Positions 24,801-34,847 of a DNA stretch of 64,000 nucleotides are shown here, piece by piece. Below the pieces are notes generated by a model. That model did not search any database and was not told where the DNA came from. It saw nothing but the letters and a program-made list of their open reading frames with translations. The translations under genes and the position numbers were made by a program. The stretch is taken from the NCBI GenBank assembly GCA_907165135.1, contig OU015567.1, positions 9,739,001-9,803,000 of the forward strand, given 5' to 3'. Numbering within the stretch: position 1 is the first letter of the stretch; each line of letters begins with the position of its first letter. This stretch comes from Oikopleura dioica. Taxonomy: Eukaryota > Chordata > Appendicularia > Copelata > Oikopleuridae.

Positions 24801-25933
24801 TCCGAAACTTTCCTTGCAACAACAGCTGGTCCTTGTATATCGCGGAATTTCGAAAAGATCGGAGCGTTAGAAGTTGGATTGCCTTCTTCATCTTTGATTT
24901 CGAGTTTAACGAGGATATTGTGAATGGAAGTGATGCTACAGAAGACCACGTGGTCGACCGTGGCGTTCAGCATTTTGATGAGCACTCGGAGCCCGTCAGT
25001 CTGCACGCCAAACATCCTACACCATGTTTTGCCTTCCTTATTTTTGGATATCGTCACATGACTCGGGAAAATATAAATTAGGACATTTGTCTAATAAGAC
25101 CATATCCTGGCCGTCTTTTGAAGTCAAATTGTAAATCGTTCTTGCCATCTCCTTCGCCACACGATCGTTTAGACATTTGTCCAGAGCTTCGACTACTTTG
25201 TGCCAGAAAGAAGGCTCTCCGGAGAGGATAGCCATTGCACCAGGACACTGACGGGTTAAATCATGGATAACTCGAGCAGCCAGGAATGTACATCGCATAT
25301 CTTCATCTGCAAGGTACTGCTCGATTTTAGGCGCGAATTGAGCCGTTGTTTGGGGCTGTTTCAAGATTTGTTCTTTGACGTTTTTGAGAACTCCTTCAAT
25401 TTGCATGATTTCTTCCTCTGATTTCCAACTGGTTCGCATTTCTTGGTGTCTAAACCATTCACTGTTCTGAAAGTCGTTGGAATATCCCGTGTTATTCGAC
25501 AGCTGCGAATCATTGAATGACGATAGTGAGTGAGTTTCTGAAGTTGTGAGAGATCCAATGCCAGAATCCTGGAGCTGTCCCCATCCATGATTCCAGTTTC
25601 CATCGATTCGACCCTGCTGGGGGCAGGGTTTGAAATCTGACGAGGTCACGAGCACGTGAGCACGTGAGTGAGCTCGATGAGCATGCTCACGCGTGCTCAT
25701 GCTCACGAAAATTTGAGCATCCCGTGCTCACGCGTGCTCATGCTCACTGAAATTTGAGCAGCCTCGTGCTCACGCGTGCTCGTGCTCACGCAAAATTTTC
25801 AGATTTCAAACCCTGGCTGGGGGTGCTGATGCTGTTGGCCGTAGTTATGATCATATGGGGCAACACTTGCTGGAGGAAACGGCTGGGCAGGATGTCCGGC
25901 AACAGTCGGCTGATAGATGCCTCTATTCTGCAT
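21827..25933 (-). CDS. CTNNB1: Beta-catenin (armadillo), highly divergent
   Basis: Beta-catenin is the transcriptional effector of Wnt signalling and an adherens-junction linker. The N-terminus carries 'LQDSGIGSLTTSETHS', the GSK3/beta-TrCP phosphodegron (DSGIxS plus downstream S/T). Armadillo repeats follow: 'IEQYLADEDMRCTFLAARVIHDL', 'GVQTDGLRVLIKML', 'CSITSIHNIL', 'KFVIICVDILRCVS', 'ITRLLK/VLSVCKLNK', 'LLTLRNLSDEANRQ', 'ILYNLVCNNCVNK', each aligning in order with vertebrate repeats. Exons I trust (descending) are 25933-25808, 25616-25087, 25016-24902, 24831-24754, 24700-24479, 23834-23534, 23257-23088 and 23043-22625. Later exons (22586-21827) encode a Gly/Asn/Pro-rich tail ending DIPDFRKYLVQVR. 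The junction at 23043 and those after 22586 are not fully resolved. A MITE interrupts the N-terminal coding sequence and a second lies in an intron. A possible 5' exon is at 26150-26215. Confidence 0.85.
23852..24322. mobile_element. piggyBac-like MITE with TTAA target duplication
   Basis: The 471-bp element is flanked by TTAA (23848-23851 and 24323-24326) and has ends CCC... and ...GGG, as in piggyBac elements. Both ends carry the inverted block CGTTAAC plus GGGCGTGCAGGT. No transposase is encoded. It lies in the 644-bp beta-catenin intron, 13 bp from the exon at 23834. Confidence 0.75.
25624..25815. mobile_element. hAT-type MITE inserted in beta-catenin coding sequence
   Basis: 192 bp with perfect 17-bp terminal inverted repeats (CAGGGTTTGAAATCTGA) and a perfect 8-bp target duplication GCTGGGGG at 25616-25623 and 25816-25823. 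An 8-bp duplication and CAGGG ends are hAT hallmarks. The inside is about 2.5 tandem units of roughly 41 bp rich in GAGCACGCGTGAGCA. Removing the element and one duplication joins an open frame reading ...QQHQHPQQGRIDGNW... exactly. Confidence 0.92.
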
Positions 25934-26229
25934 TGCCTGGGACGGATTAAAAAAGTTTTACATCCGATGAACTATGGAATTATAAAGTTGAAGTAGAGAA
26001 AAGAGAGAGGTGGATTCTTCCATGTCTTCTACTAAATAAGGGTATTTCTGAAATAATATTCCACGTGAGAAACAAATTTCTTCGAATAAAAGAAGATTCT
26101 TAATGATATGAAATTTATCATGATATTATTGATGTAATCCGTGTCTGCATATGTTGATGCTGCTGACCAGCCATCTGAGGCCCTCGTCGAGAATTCCCAA
26201 TCGTTACATTAGGAGGAATGTTATGCTTT

Positions 26230-28560
26230 TACAGATGAGCGAACGTAAACGAACCCGGATTTTTTTGTGGAAATGACGTTGTTTATCATGCATAATTATT
26301 CCTATTGATATGCTCCTGGGCATTGGTACAATGAGGATTTACAAAGGCGAGCTCTTAAAATCTAAGGAAGATTAATAACCCATAAGCTCACGATCAAGAG
26401 CTTCTCACGTTCCTGATTCATTTTTGACAGAGTTTAAGATCACCAGGTACTGTTTCGTTGCGTATTTTCAATTCTTCTCATTTGCTCGATATCTCTTAAA
26501 GTCCTTGAGCGGATTGCTGAGCCGCTATTTATCACCTCAATGCTGGGCCCGTGAATCATTCATTTTAAACAAAAAAAAATAAAGAAAAATTTGACCACTG
26601 CGCAAATAAAAAAAAACGGTGAGATCAGCCAGCGCGCATCAAACGTAGTAGAGCTCAGATCTAAAAATGATCAAACATCCGCGATTCAATTATTTGAATA
26701 AAGCGAATTCCTCCACCGATTAGCTTTTCTTTCAAAAACTGATTTTCTCAGTACACCGCTCAGTAATAATACGACGCGTAGTAAGAATGTCAAGTGCAAG
26801 TGAAAAGGCAAGGTCCTACTGTAATTTCTGCTGACAGGGATGAGCGAGGTGTTTAGATGCCAGTTGTTCGTGTCCACCTGCCAGCCTTTGCTACAGGCGT
26901 TCATCATGGAAGCTGTCTTCACAATGAAGAATTAAGAATATCAACCAATAAATACGTAATTATGAAGATTAAACTAAAATATTATATAATGCTGACTAAT
27001 ACTGCGACATTACCATATTTAGGTAAATTATTTACCGCAAATACTAGATCATATTTATACTTAACGGCCTCAGAATACTGCCAGATTCATGCTACACCGA
27101 CGTAGATTTTACGGAAATTATCCTGTTTGATATATTCGGTATCTATTATTCCTGACAAACCGGCATAAGAGCGACGTCTGTCTCACTGTACATAGTACTG
27201 GTTATACAGTAGTATACTAAAATACCATAAATCAGTATTTATATGCACTCTTCAGCATGATTGAAAATCATGAAAAACCGTAGAAAGAAAAACTTTTTCT
27301 TATAATAAATTTCATTCAAACGATCGTTTTTCTGTATTCTTCCTTGTTTTCGGATGAAAATTTTTCTAAATTTTGAATCAATCTTAGCATCAGAAATCAA
27401 AGTTTCGTCTTGAGAATTAACAGAGTTTTACCTACATGGAACATAAATTTCGCGTCGTAGTGTGAAACAAATGTATGCTGAGCTTGGGCAGGTGAAGGAG
27501 GCAACTGCAAGGGGGATCAAGCCGCTTGTCACTCAAACCAGCTGCTTCTGAATGATCCATTTCCGTCTCCAGATCGCGCTGTTATCGCCACATTCGATGA
27601 AAACCTGTTTTGCATTTGTAATTTTTCTGTACTCTGCAGTCAAGAAATATTGGAAAATCGGATGCCTTCCACTACGAGATGATCTTAGGCGGCGTTCTGG
27701 ACAGGGTCTGGCCTTTGTACCTGGCTAGCAGTCGCCAGCGGGGGGTGATGGAATGACCTCGTGACCTGCTGAGTGTTTCAATATATCACGCACCAGTCGA
27801 CCCAGTCGGCGACTTCTAACAAAATTCAGATAATCGCCGATTGATGCATTTGCATACGGTCTAACGGACGCTACAGGGGGCGCTTCAGTAATTTGACGAG
27901 CCTGATTTAACTGAAAATCGTTGAAATTTGTAATTATCTTCCATTGATGTATTATCTTTTAAAATTTGAGGAGAAGGAATGGTCTTCATCAAGACTCTTA
28001 GATCCAAAATCATCATGACTTCTGAAAATCAAGCTTCATCCATGATCTCAAAGAGTAAAAAAGAGGGAGCTGAATTTTAAAGCCACAGGGTTGGACAATC
28101 TTGGCACTGTCTTTCGTACCCCACAGCGTGGAAAGTGCCCAGCTCGGTTATTGTATATTGTCTGTAGAGGTGCTCTGGGGGTGCGATGTGCCAGGTCACC
28201 AATCTAGGTGGGTCGATTGTTCTCAACCGCGGGGCGCAACTCAGATAAACTCCTTTCCCCTTTTCTTTTGGCCAGTGTGCCCATGCGGGGTTCATTGGGC
28301 ACGCCAGGGGTGCATTTGACTTATTAGAAAGCCATCCGCTTGTAATCCGGAGATGAATCCTTTTGTAAAAAGAAAAATTGAGTGTTTGATGTTTTTGTTT
28401 TTAATTTATTGGGATTTCAGTATTTTATACATTTTGATGGACTTGAACTTAAAATGAAATAATAAGAATGTAAAAGGTAGTAATGAACAGGTCCTAATGA
28501 AATAGGATGATAAAATGATATTTACAGATGGTTGATAATACCCAATATTTATTTACAATT
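26230..28560. other. Intergenic region upstream of beta-catenin and downstream of Snail
   Basis: No supported coding exon. The first part probably contains the beta-catenin promoter and any 5' untranslated exon. A GC-richer patch at 28080-28320 is open on both strands and includes 'tctcaaccgcggggcgc', reminiscent of hAT element ends, but without a matching inverted end. Otherwise AT-rich unique-looking sequence. Confidence 0.4.
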
Positions 28561-28693
28561 TAGCTGGAACTTTCGCTACGGGTGTTGTGTCGAATCATTG
28601 GATCCGAGGAATCTCGTTCTGTGGAATCGCGTTTCTTTTATCTAAGCATTTACGTTCAGGAAATGAAAATTAAAGGGCAACATACCTGTCGAC

Positions 28694-30410
28694 TCAATTT
28701 TCCACGGAGATCGTAGCCACAGGGGATTCGTTGGGGGAAGACTGATCTGACGAGCCAAATTCAAGCGATGGAATTTTGCCTACAGTTGGGGGAATCTGCT
28801 CAACACGTGATAGCCGGGATCGATTTCGTTGGCACACGCGCTGTTTCTTGTGTTTCTCAAGAACAGCGTTTCGACTGAAGCTCTTGTGGCAGATATCACA
28901 TTCGTGTCGGCGAGTAGGATCTAAAATTTGAAATTGAAATTCTTTTTATATAAATGTGTTTCAATAGAATTTGAATAATTTCGAATTTCTAATCACAAAA
29001 ATTTGTCTATATATTTGTGAATTACCATGAGTAGCTCGGTGAGATCGCATGTTACTCCTGTCCGCGAAAGCTCGGTTGCAGATGTCGCAAACGTAGGGCT
29101 AGAATCAAAAGTTAGGAAAACTACTATAAGGTATACAGTAGTTGAAGACGCAGCTGAGTAGGCTTTGGCTACTGCAGGTGCACTAAGGTGTCAGGGCGAC
29201 CTTGGGAAGGCGTCCATCATTCACCTTTTCCTCACATGCGATCAAAAACGATCACTTACCTTTTCACCGGTGTGAGTTCGGATGTGGCCTTCAAGAAGCC
29301 ACTGCCTGGCGAATCGCTTGTGGCAATAGGGGCAAACACAGTTGAGCGAAATCTGCGAGCAAGTGCGAATGTGGTTCTTGTGCTCGGTGAGGCTCGTTCC
29401 GACGAACTTGCAGTGGACACAAGGAAAGGTCTTTCCAGAGCTGGGCGAGTTGGTCGATGAAGAAGGAGAGTTAGATGTGCTGGATGGAATATCTCCTTCG
29501 GAACCAGGAGTGCGCTCAGACTGGTACGCTGGTCGGCGTTTGGGTGTAACAGACCAACTGAAAATTGTAATTTATAATTATTCAGGCTGCTTTCAAGCTT
29601 ACTCTTTCTGCTGCGATGAGAGTAGGGATTCGACTTTAGCCGCTGCATCGGTGACGTTTGTCTGCGGAAAGAGAGGGCTCGGCCCTAAAGGCCAAAGATT
29701 CAATCCAGGCATGAGGGGCGTTGGTGGCGAGAGGCTGCTATCAAGCTGGAAAAGAAGACATTAGTTATAGAAATAAGTATTTTGTAGGATTATGTCGACG
29801 GAACTTACTCGAATTCGTTTGGTCTGTTGCTCAGGAGCGTCTGATTCCCCGCAAATTGTTGAGAGAAGTCCAGGCTGTCTCGAAGCGCGCAGGATGTTCA
29901 TGAAAGAATAAACCGATGGGGAGATGTGCGGCGACAGCGGAAGCTGAGGTAGACCAAGACCTGCTCCTATGAGAGAAGGATGCGATGGGAGGTAAGTTCC
30001 GCCTAATCCGAATGGTAGGAAACCAGGTACGGAAACAGGCGGTGTTGAAATGTGAGCAGGGAGGGTTGGTGTTGACTTGAGCGGAGTCTCGGGCTTTTTC
30101 TCTGGCGATAGGTAGCCGGAATCCTCCCTAGAAAACGGTAAGGAACTGTTACAATAAGTGAAAGACTTACCAAGTTTGCTGCTCGTCAGAATCTCCAACG
30201 ACATCGACTTCTTCGACTTCTGTTTTCTGAAGCATAAGAATGAGCTCTGTGCTTGAAAAACATGAGATAACAAGAAGAAGGGATTTAGAACTTCTCTTGA
30301 TGGCATGCGCGAGTTGTTACTGTACTTACAACTTCTCCCGTGAATGGGTACTGTCGCTTCAGGCTTCTTTGTGTGGTAGAGCTCTGCATCTCTGGTGATC
30401 TAGCTAGCAT
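28694..30410 (-). CDS. SNAI: Snail-family C2H2 zinc-finger transcription factor
   Basis: Snail factors repress transcription through E-boxes in mesoderm, neural and epithelial-mesenchymal programmes. Seven exons on the minus strand: 30410-30330, 30226-30171, 30127-29809, 29745-29603, 29557-29260, 29098-29026 and 28920-28694; all GT-AG and all phases agree. Four fingers: an atypical first ('[19 protein letters not shown]'), then '[21 protein letters not shown]', '[14 protein letters not shown]' and '[19 protein letters not shown]'; the [13 protein letters not shown] and NRAFADRSN signatures are Snail-specific. The N-terminus starts MLARSPEMQ, not a classical SNAG motif. A '[14 protein letters not shown]' stretch matches the DSGxxS beta-TrCP degron known in Snail1. 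The middle is Pro/Leu-rich and ends in a short tail after finger four. Confidence 0.93.
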
Positions 30411-30535
30411 TTTCTTTTTTGAAAAGTTGAGCAACTAGAAATTAAATTTGAGTCTTCCGAAGGTAGATGAGATAAAGGATATTATTTGAATTCGTTTGAA
30501 TTGTGCAAAATTGCAATCAACAGGTTGCTGAAGTG

Positions 30536-30549
30536 AGTATTTATACCCT
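30536..30549 (-). promoter_or_regulatory. TATA box of the Snail-family gene
   Basis: Reading the minus strand, GGGTATAAATACTC lies about 130 bp before the start codon at 30410, with a GC-rich block (30570-30660) just upstream. Placement fits transcription starting around 30505-30515. Confidence 0.55.
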
Positions 30550-30559
30550 CTTTGTGCTA

Positions 30560-32442
30560 AGGAATCGCGTGCTCTCTCGCGCGCCGTTCACAGCGCCGCC
30601 GCAGCGCCACTACCATGACTTGGGGCACGCGCCCTGCTGCGCGTGCACCGCGGGCTACGCCTAACGTATTCGGACACGCCAAATCCCGGAAGCAGAATAG
30701 GAAAAGAAGAACCTGTTAAGACCTGTGCTTGCAGTCCCAACTGACCGCACCCCGGGTGTCTTCGAAGACGGAAACAAATATGTCCGTTAGCTGTAAAGGG
30801 GAAGCATCTTTCCGTTCCACCAGTGGAAACCGTCTGATATTTAATCTTTAGGAATCAAAATTGGAATCTGTCTGCCGAATTTCCGAAAAGGACAATTATT
30901 ATATTTGATAGCCGGGGAAAACTTTCAATTTATAATTGAATTTGAAAAGAAATTTAAAAAGACAAGCTCTTTCTTATAGTTAGGCTTTTACGATATTGTC
31001 ACTTACTGTAGCAGATAAGAAATCCCAGAATATTCGTTCGTGGCTGTCTCTATCACACACAATCCCGTTTTGAAAAACGAAAAGTGCGATCTTCTAAATT
31101 CGAGTCGACCGTGATTTTTGAGAGATTGCGGAAACTTGGTGAACAAATAAAAGTAAAATGACCAGGAAAGCCTTTTTTGCAAATTTCATGACACAAAAGT
31201 CTCACTTTTCTATATGGACAGAAGCTTGATTTTGAAGGTATAAGCTGAGTATTGTATTCTGTAGCAAAATATCTTTATTGTTAATCTTATATTTGTAAAA
31301 CATCATCTTACTCAAGGATAAGCATCTCACATTTTTCCTTTGTTTGTCCTCTAGAAGAAAAATCAGGTCAGAAGGTGCAATTTGAAAGGGCGGCACCGCC
31401 GGAAATATCAATAGCTAGCGCGGCGAAAGTGTTGGAAGAGAGCGCATGACAATTGGGCACACGCCTGGAGCTTTATTACTCGGCAGGGGCTTATTCAGGC
31501 ACACTGGGTTATCCTATTCAAGAAAAAGGCGGTCGGTATTACTCGATTCAAATGCCGGAAATAGCGGCAAGAGGTCGATTTGACTCTTTCACAGCTTCAT
31601 AATTCCGGGGTTTATGGGCGATCACGGTCGATCGAAATTGGAGGCTCTGCATGGAATTCTTAAATTTGACGAAGAAAAATACGGAAGAACGGTCGACACT
31701 AAATTACCCTCATATTGTCTTCAGAAGAAACCACCAACAATTCCATTTATCATGGAAACACAAACTACCCCCAGACCATCCTTCCGAGAGTCCCCAATGC
31801 TCCTAGCAACTGGGTACAGAATGACGTTATAGGAGTTAAAAGGAAGAAAACACAATCGATACAGGTGAGTACTGCGATAAGGATGGTTCACTTGATCCAT
31901 TGGGCGTGATAGATCCTTTGAGTTCGCTTATCACCGCCCATGATGGGTTGAAAAAGGGGACCAGATGCATCGCGGGATCATCCCAAGTACTGATACCCTT
32001 GCAAACAACGAGGAAAACTTAACGGAAAACTCCGCTTCCAAGCTGGAAACAAGCTTATTCATTCATCAGAAAAAGGGACCTCTACGGATGTACCTTATTA
32101 CACATGCAAGTAGTAATAACTTTCTGAATAGTCAATGACGCGCTAGTTTCACACCTTCTGCCGCTTCCTATCACCAATTCAACCGGCGATAATCTACTTA
32201 GAACATGCACAAGTCGCAGTAATGATGGGATTATACAACTGCTCTTTGCCAAAATCAGTTTCTGCAACGCAACAGTTCGAAAAAAAAACTAGAGCAGGGA
32301 CCGGAAGGGCAGTGGCCCTCCCGCAGGTTCACCTTCGATAAAAATTCAATTAGCTCCTGTTGCGCGCGTTTTCACGGTTCTAGCAGGTGCTTTTTTGCAA
32401 GTTCCGTTTGGTCGATAATCCTCCGAGTCTTTTGCTTCTGAG
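30560..32442. other. Snail upstream region, no gene seen
   Basis: Begins with a GC-rich block (30570-30660) with CpG and 'gcgcgc' runs, probably promoter-proximal, followed by AT-rich DNA. Short open stretches (for example 31614-31832) lack similarity or splice context. No RNA gene found. Confidence 0.4.
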
Positions 32443-32906
32443 CAGGGATCAAAATTTTTTCGCGAAAATCGCAATTTGCGAATAATTTGCGATTGCGATG
32501 CGAAATTTCGCAGAAAATTCGCAATCGCAAATTATTTTTTGATCGAATCGCAATCGCATCGCAATCGCAACTCAGTTTTCGTCAATAATTTGCAAATTGC
32601 GATTTTTTGCGAACTTCGGTCTTGTCAAAATGCTCCTTCGTTATTCTAACATGGGTTTTACTTTGACTCAGAGCCTATTTTCTGTGTTCTAAAGGCTTAA
32701 TTGAAAGCCTGACCTCAAAAAATAGTCTTAAATCCTTTGAAAAATTACTTTTTACGCTAAAATTTCGCAAATGGCGACAAAATCGCAATTCGCGAAAAAT
32801 TCGCAATTTGCGAAAAAAATCGCAATCGCATCGCAATTTCCGGACTATTTTGCGTCGCAATCGCATCGCAATCGCAATTGATTTTCGGCAAAAATTTAGA
32901 TCCCTG
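32443..32906. mobile_element. hAT-type MITE, 464 bp
   Basis: Ends CAGGGATCAAAATTTTT and AAAAATTTAGATCCCTG are imperfect inverted repeats. Perfect 8-bp target duplication CTTCTGAG at 32435-32442 and 32907-32914, which also fits the hAT consensus nTnnnnAn. The interior is packed with variants of 'gcaatcgcatcgcaatcgc' and 'cgcgaaaaattcgcaattt'. No open reading frame of transposase size. Confidence 0.9.
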
Positions 32907-32976
32907 CTTCTGAGATATTCCTTGCTAGAATTCTGTGTCCGAATTCTCGTAGTAGGTTTTCAATAAAATGACTTAA

Positions 32977-33664
32977 GGGATCCCCTCCCGATTTGAAAAA
33001 TATCATCGAGGGCTTTTATGTGATATATTTTCGGAATCTCCGTTGTCTGGCGATCATTTTCATATATTATGTCAAAGGGAGTCCGTCACGTGGTAACCCG
33101 TGACACAGCTTTGAAAATGGCTTATTTTATCGAAAAATTTTACTTTGTAAAAATTCGCAATTTTTTCGACTTTTCAAAGTCGACATAATCAGATGAATAA
33201 GGGCTCTTTAGAAAGCTTAGAAAAAACTGAATTAGAAAAAAATAGATTAAATGAAACATCTAACCACTCAAAGGCGCTAGAGAGCAAAGAAAGTCGAAAA
33301 AATGGCAAAAATCAGTTAAAAAACATCTTGTTAAGAAAAATTCTACAATCCTTGACGGAATCACATGCCTGTACTAGAGATTGTAGATCAGGGATCAATG
33401 AAGACAGTTGTTATTGATTTAGGGCTCTATCTAAGAGCAGAAAAAACAAGTTCGATTTTGAAAATGGCCCAAAATGGGGTTTTTCGCGAGTATCAATGTT
33501 TTCAGCCCGTCTTTTCTAGGTGTTTCCCCTTATGAAAATTAATTTCTGTACTAGAGTTTGTTCATTAAGAAACGGGCTTCAAAATGAGCCCTCATACTTG
33601 TAAAAAGCTCAGCCCTAAAAAAAGTAGTTCGAAGTCAAAGTTGACGAAATCGGGGGGGGATCCC
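32977..33664. mobile_element. TTAA-flanked inverted-repeat element
   Basis: 688 bp between TTAA at 32973-32976 and 33665-33668. Ends GGGATCCCCTCCCGATTT and AAATCGGGGGGGATCCC form imperfect inverted repeats. A TTAA duplication suggests a piggyBac-type MITE. No transposase. Confidence 0.65.
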
Positions 33665-33668
33665 TTAA

Positions 33669-34847
33669 AATAATCTTACTAATACTAAACTAAGACCATG
33701 ATTCTTTGTAAATTAATAATGAAATATACAATTTTTATTATTGTACCACTTATGATGGTACTTCTTATTCTATTACAAAGAGTATTCTGCTTTTCAATAG
33801 ACCAGAAAAAATTTCAGTATTAGCGACAACGGAAAAAGTATAAGCCTGATCGGCGGCAAGCTGTAGCACTGTAGGGGGTACTAGTTGCGGGGAGCACCTA
33901 GACTCGCCCATTTCGGAACACGGGGCACAGGTGGCAAGGGTGCAATGATCCGGATTAATGTCATCGTTCTGCTCATTACAAGCTCATGAAGCCAACCTGT
34001 ACCAGCGTGGATCATCCTCGAAGATGGACGAGGAGACTGATATTTCCGTTGCGGTCATGAAGATACCATTATCCATCTGGGTTGAAAAAACGGGATCTCA
34101 TAAGGATGATGGTCGTATTGAGTAATATTTTATAAAAAAAAAAGAATAGAAACGCTCAAGAAAATGAAAGAAAGAAGATCAATGATGATACTCTTGAATA
34201 ATAATTCTGCAAGATAGGATCCTGGAACATTCTTACTGCGATCAGTGATCAGAATATCGAATCAGTATAAGCCCTTTCATTCACCCACGACATCTGCTTT
34301 CCCCTCATTTTGCTTATGTGATGATTGTCGAAGTAAAAAAAGATTCGAAGAAGAAGTTCTTACAGAAGATTATTCTCTTTTTCGATGAAGCGCTAGACGT
34401 TTTTATTGATATTTGTACAAAAAATGGCGATTTCAAGACTTGTTTCACTGGATGGGCGAATTGGCGGCTCGATTCTTCCGATTCTCAAGAACTCGTCTCA
34501 AGATTTTCCATATTCAACCTAGAATACTGATATCCTTAGAATACTGTACCTGAAGAACGAATATGAACATCTTTGTTGAGTTTTTACTTTGTTATCTTTA
34601 GAATTGGAAAAACTTTTTTTTCTGCCGATTTGGTTTTGGTTTAATTATTTACATTTTGTGGAACATTGATTGAAAATATTTGAATTGTACTTTTGGTTTT
34701 TAGTTTTTCCCAATTTCGGCCAATGAATGGGAAAATCATATTTGTGCGATTCTTGATCAGAAACGCAGAAAATAAGCTCAGGTACTGCGAATGATTTTGG
34801 TAGAAAAATTAATACAAAAAAATTTAAGCGCGAAATAAATTATGGTC
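33669..34847. other. Spacer downstream of the vWA-like gene
   Basis: No supported exon. An open stretch at 34318-34530 lacks recognisable features. Sequence is AT-rich. Confidence 0.4.

Noticed and set aside
28077-28319. Overlapping open frames on both strands
   Set aside because: Both derive from a GC-richer patch; no splice sites, start context or similarity supports either.
31614-31909. Overlapping + strand open frames upstream of Snail
   Set aside because: No domain, no splice partners and no codon pattern distinct from the flanks.
32318-32345. Short match to the complement of the 18S rRNA 3' end (ccgcaggttcacctt)
   Set aside because: Only about 15 bases agree and the neighbouring helix sequence does not continue, so chance is likely.
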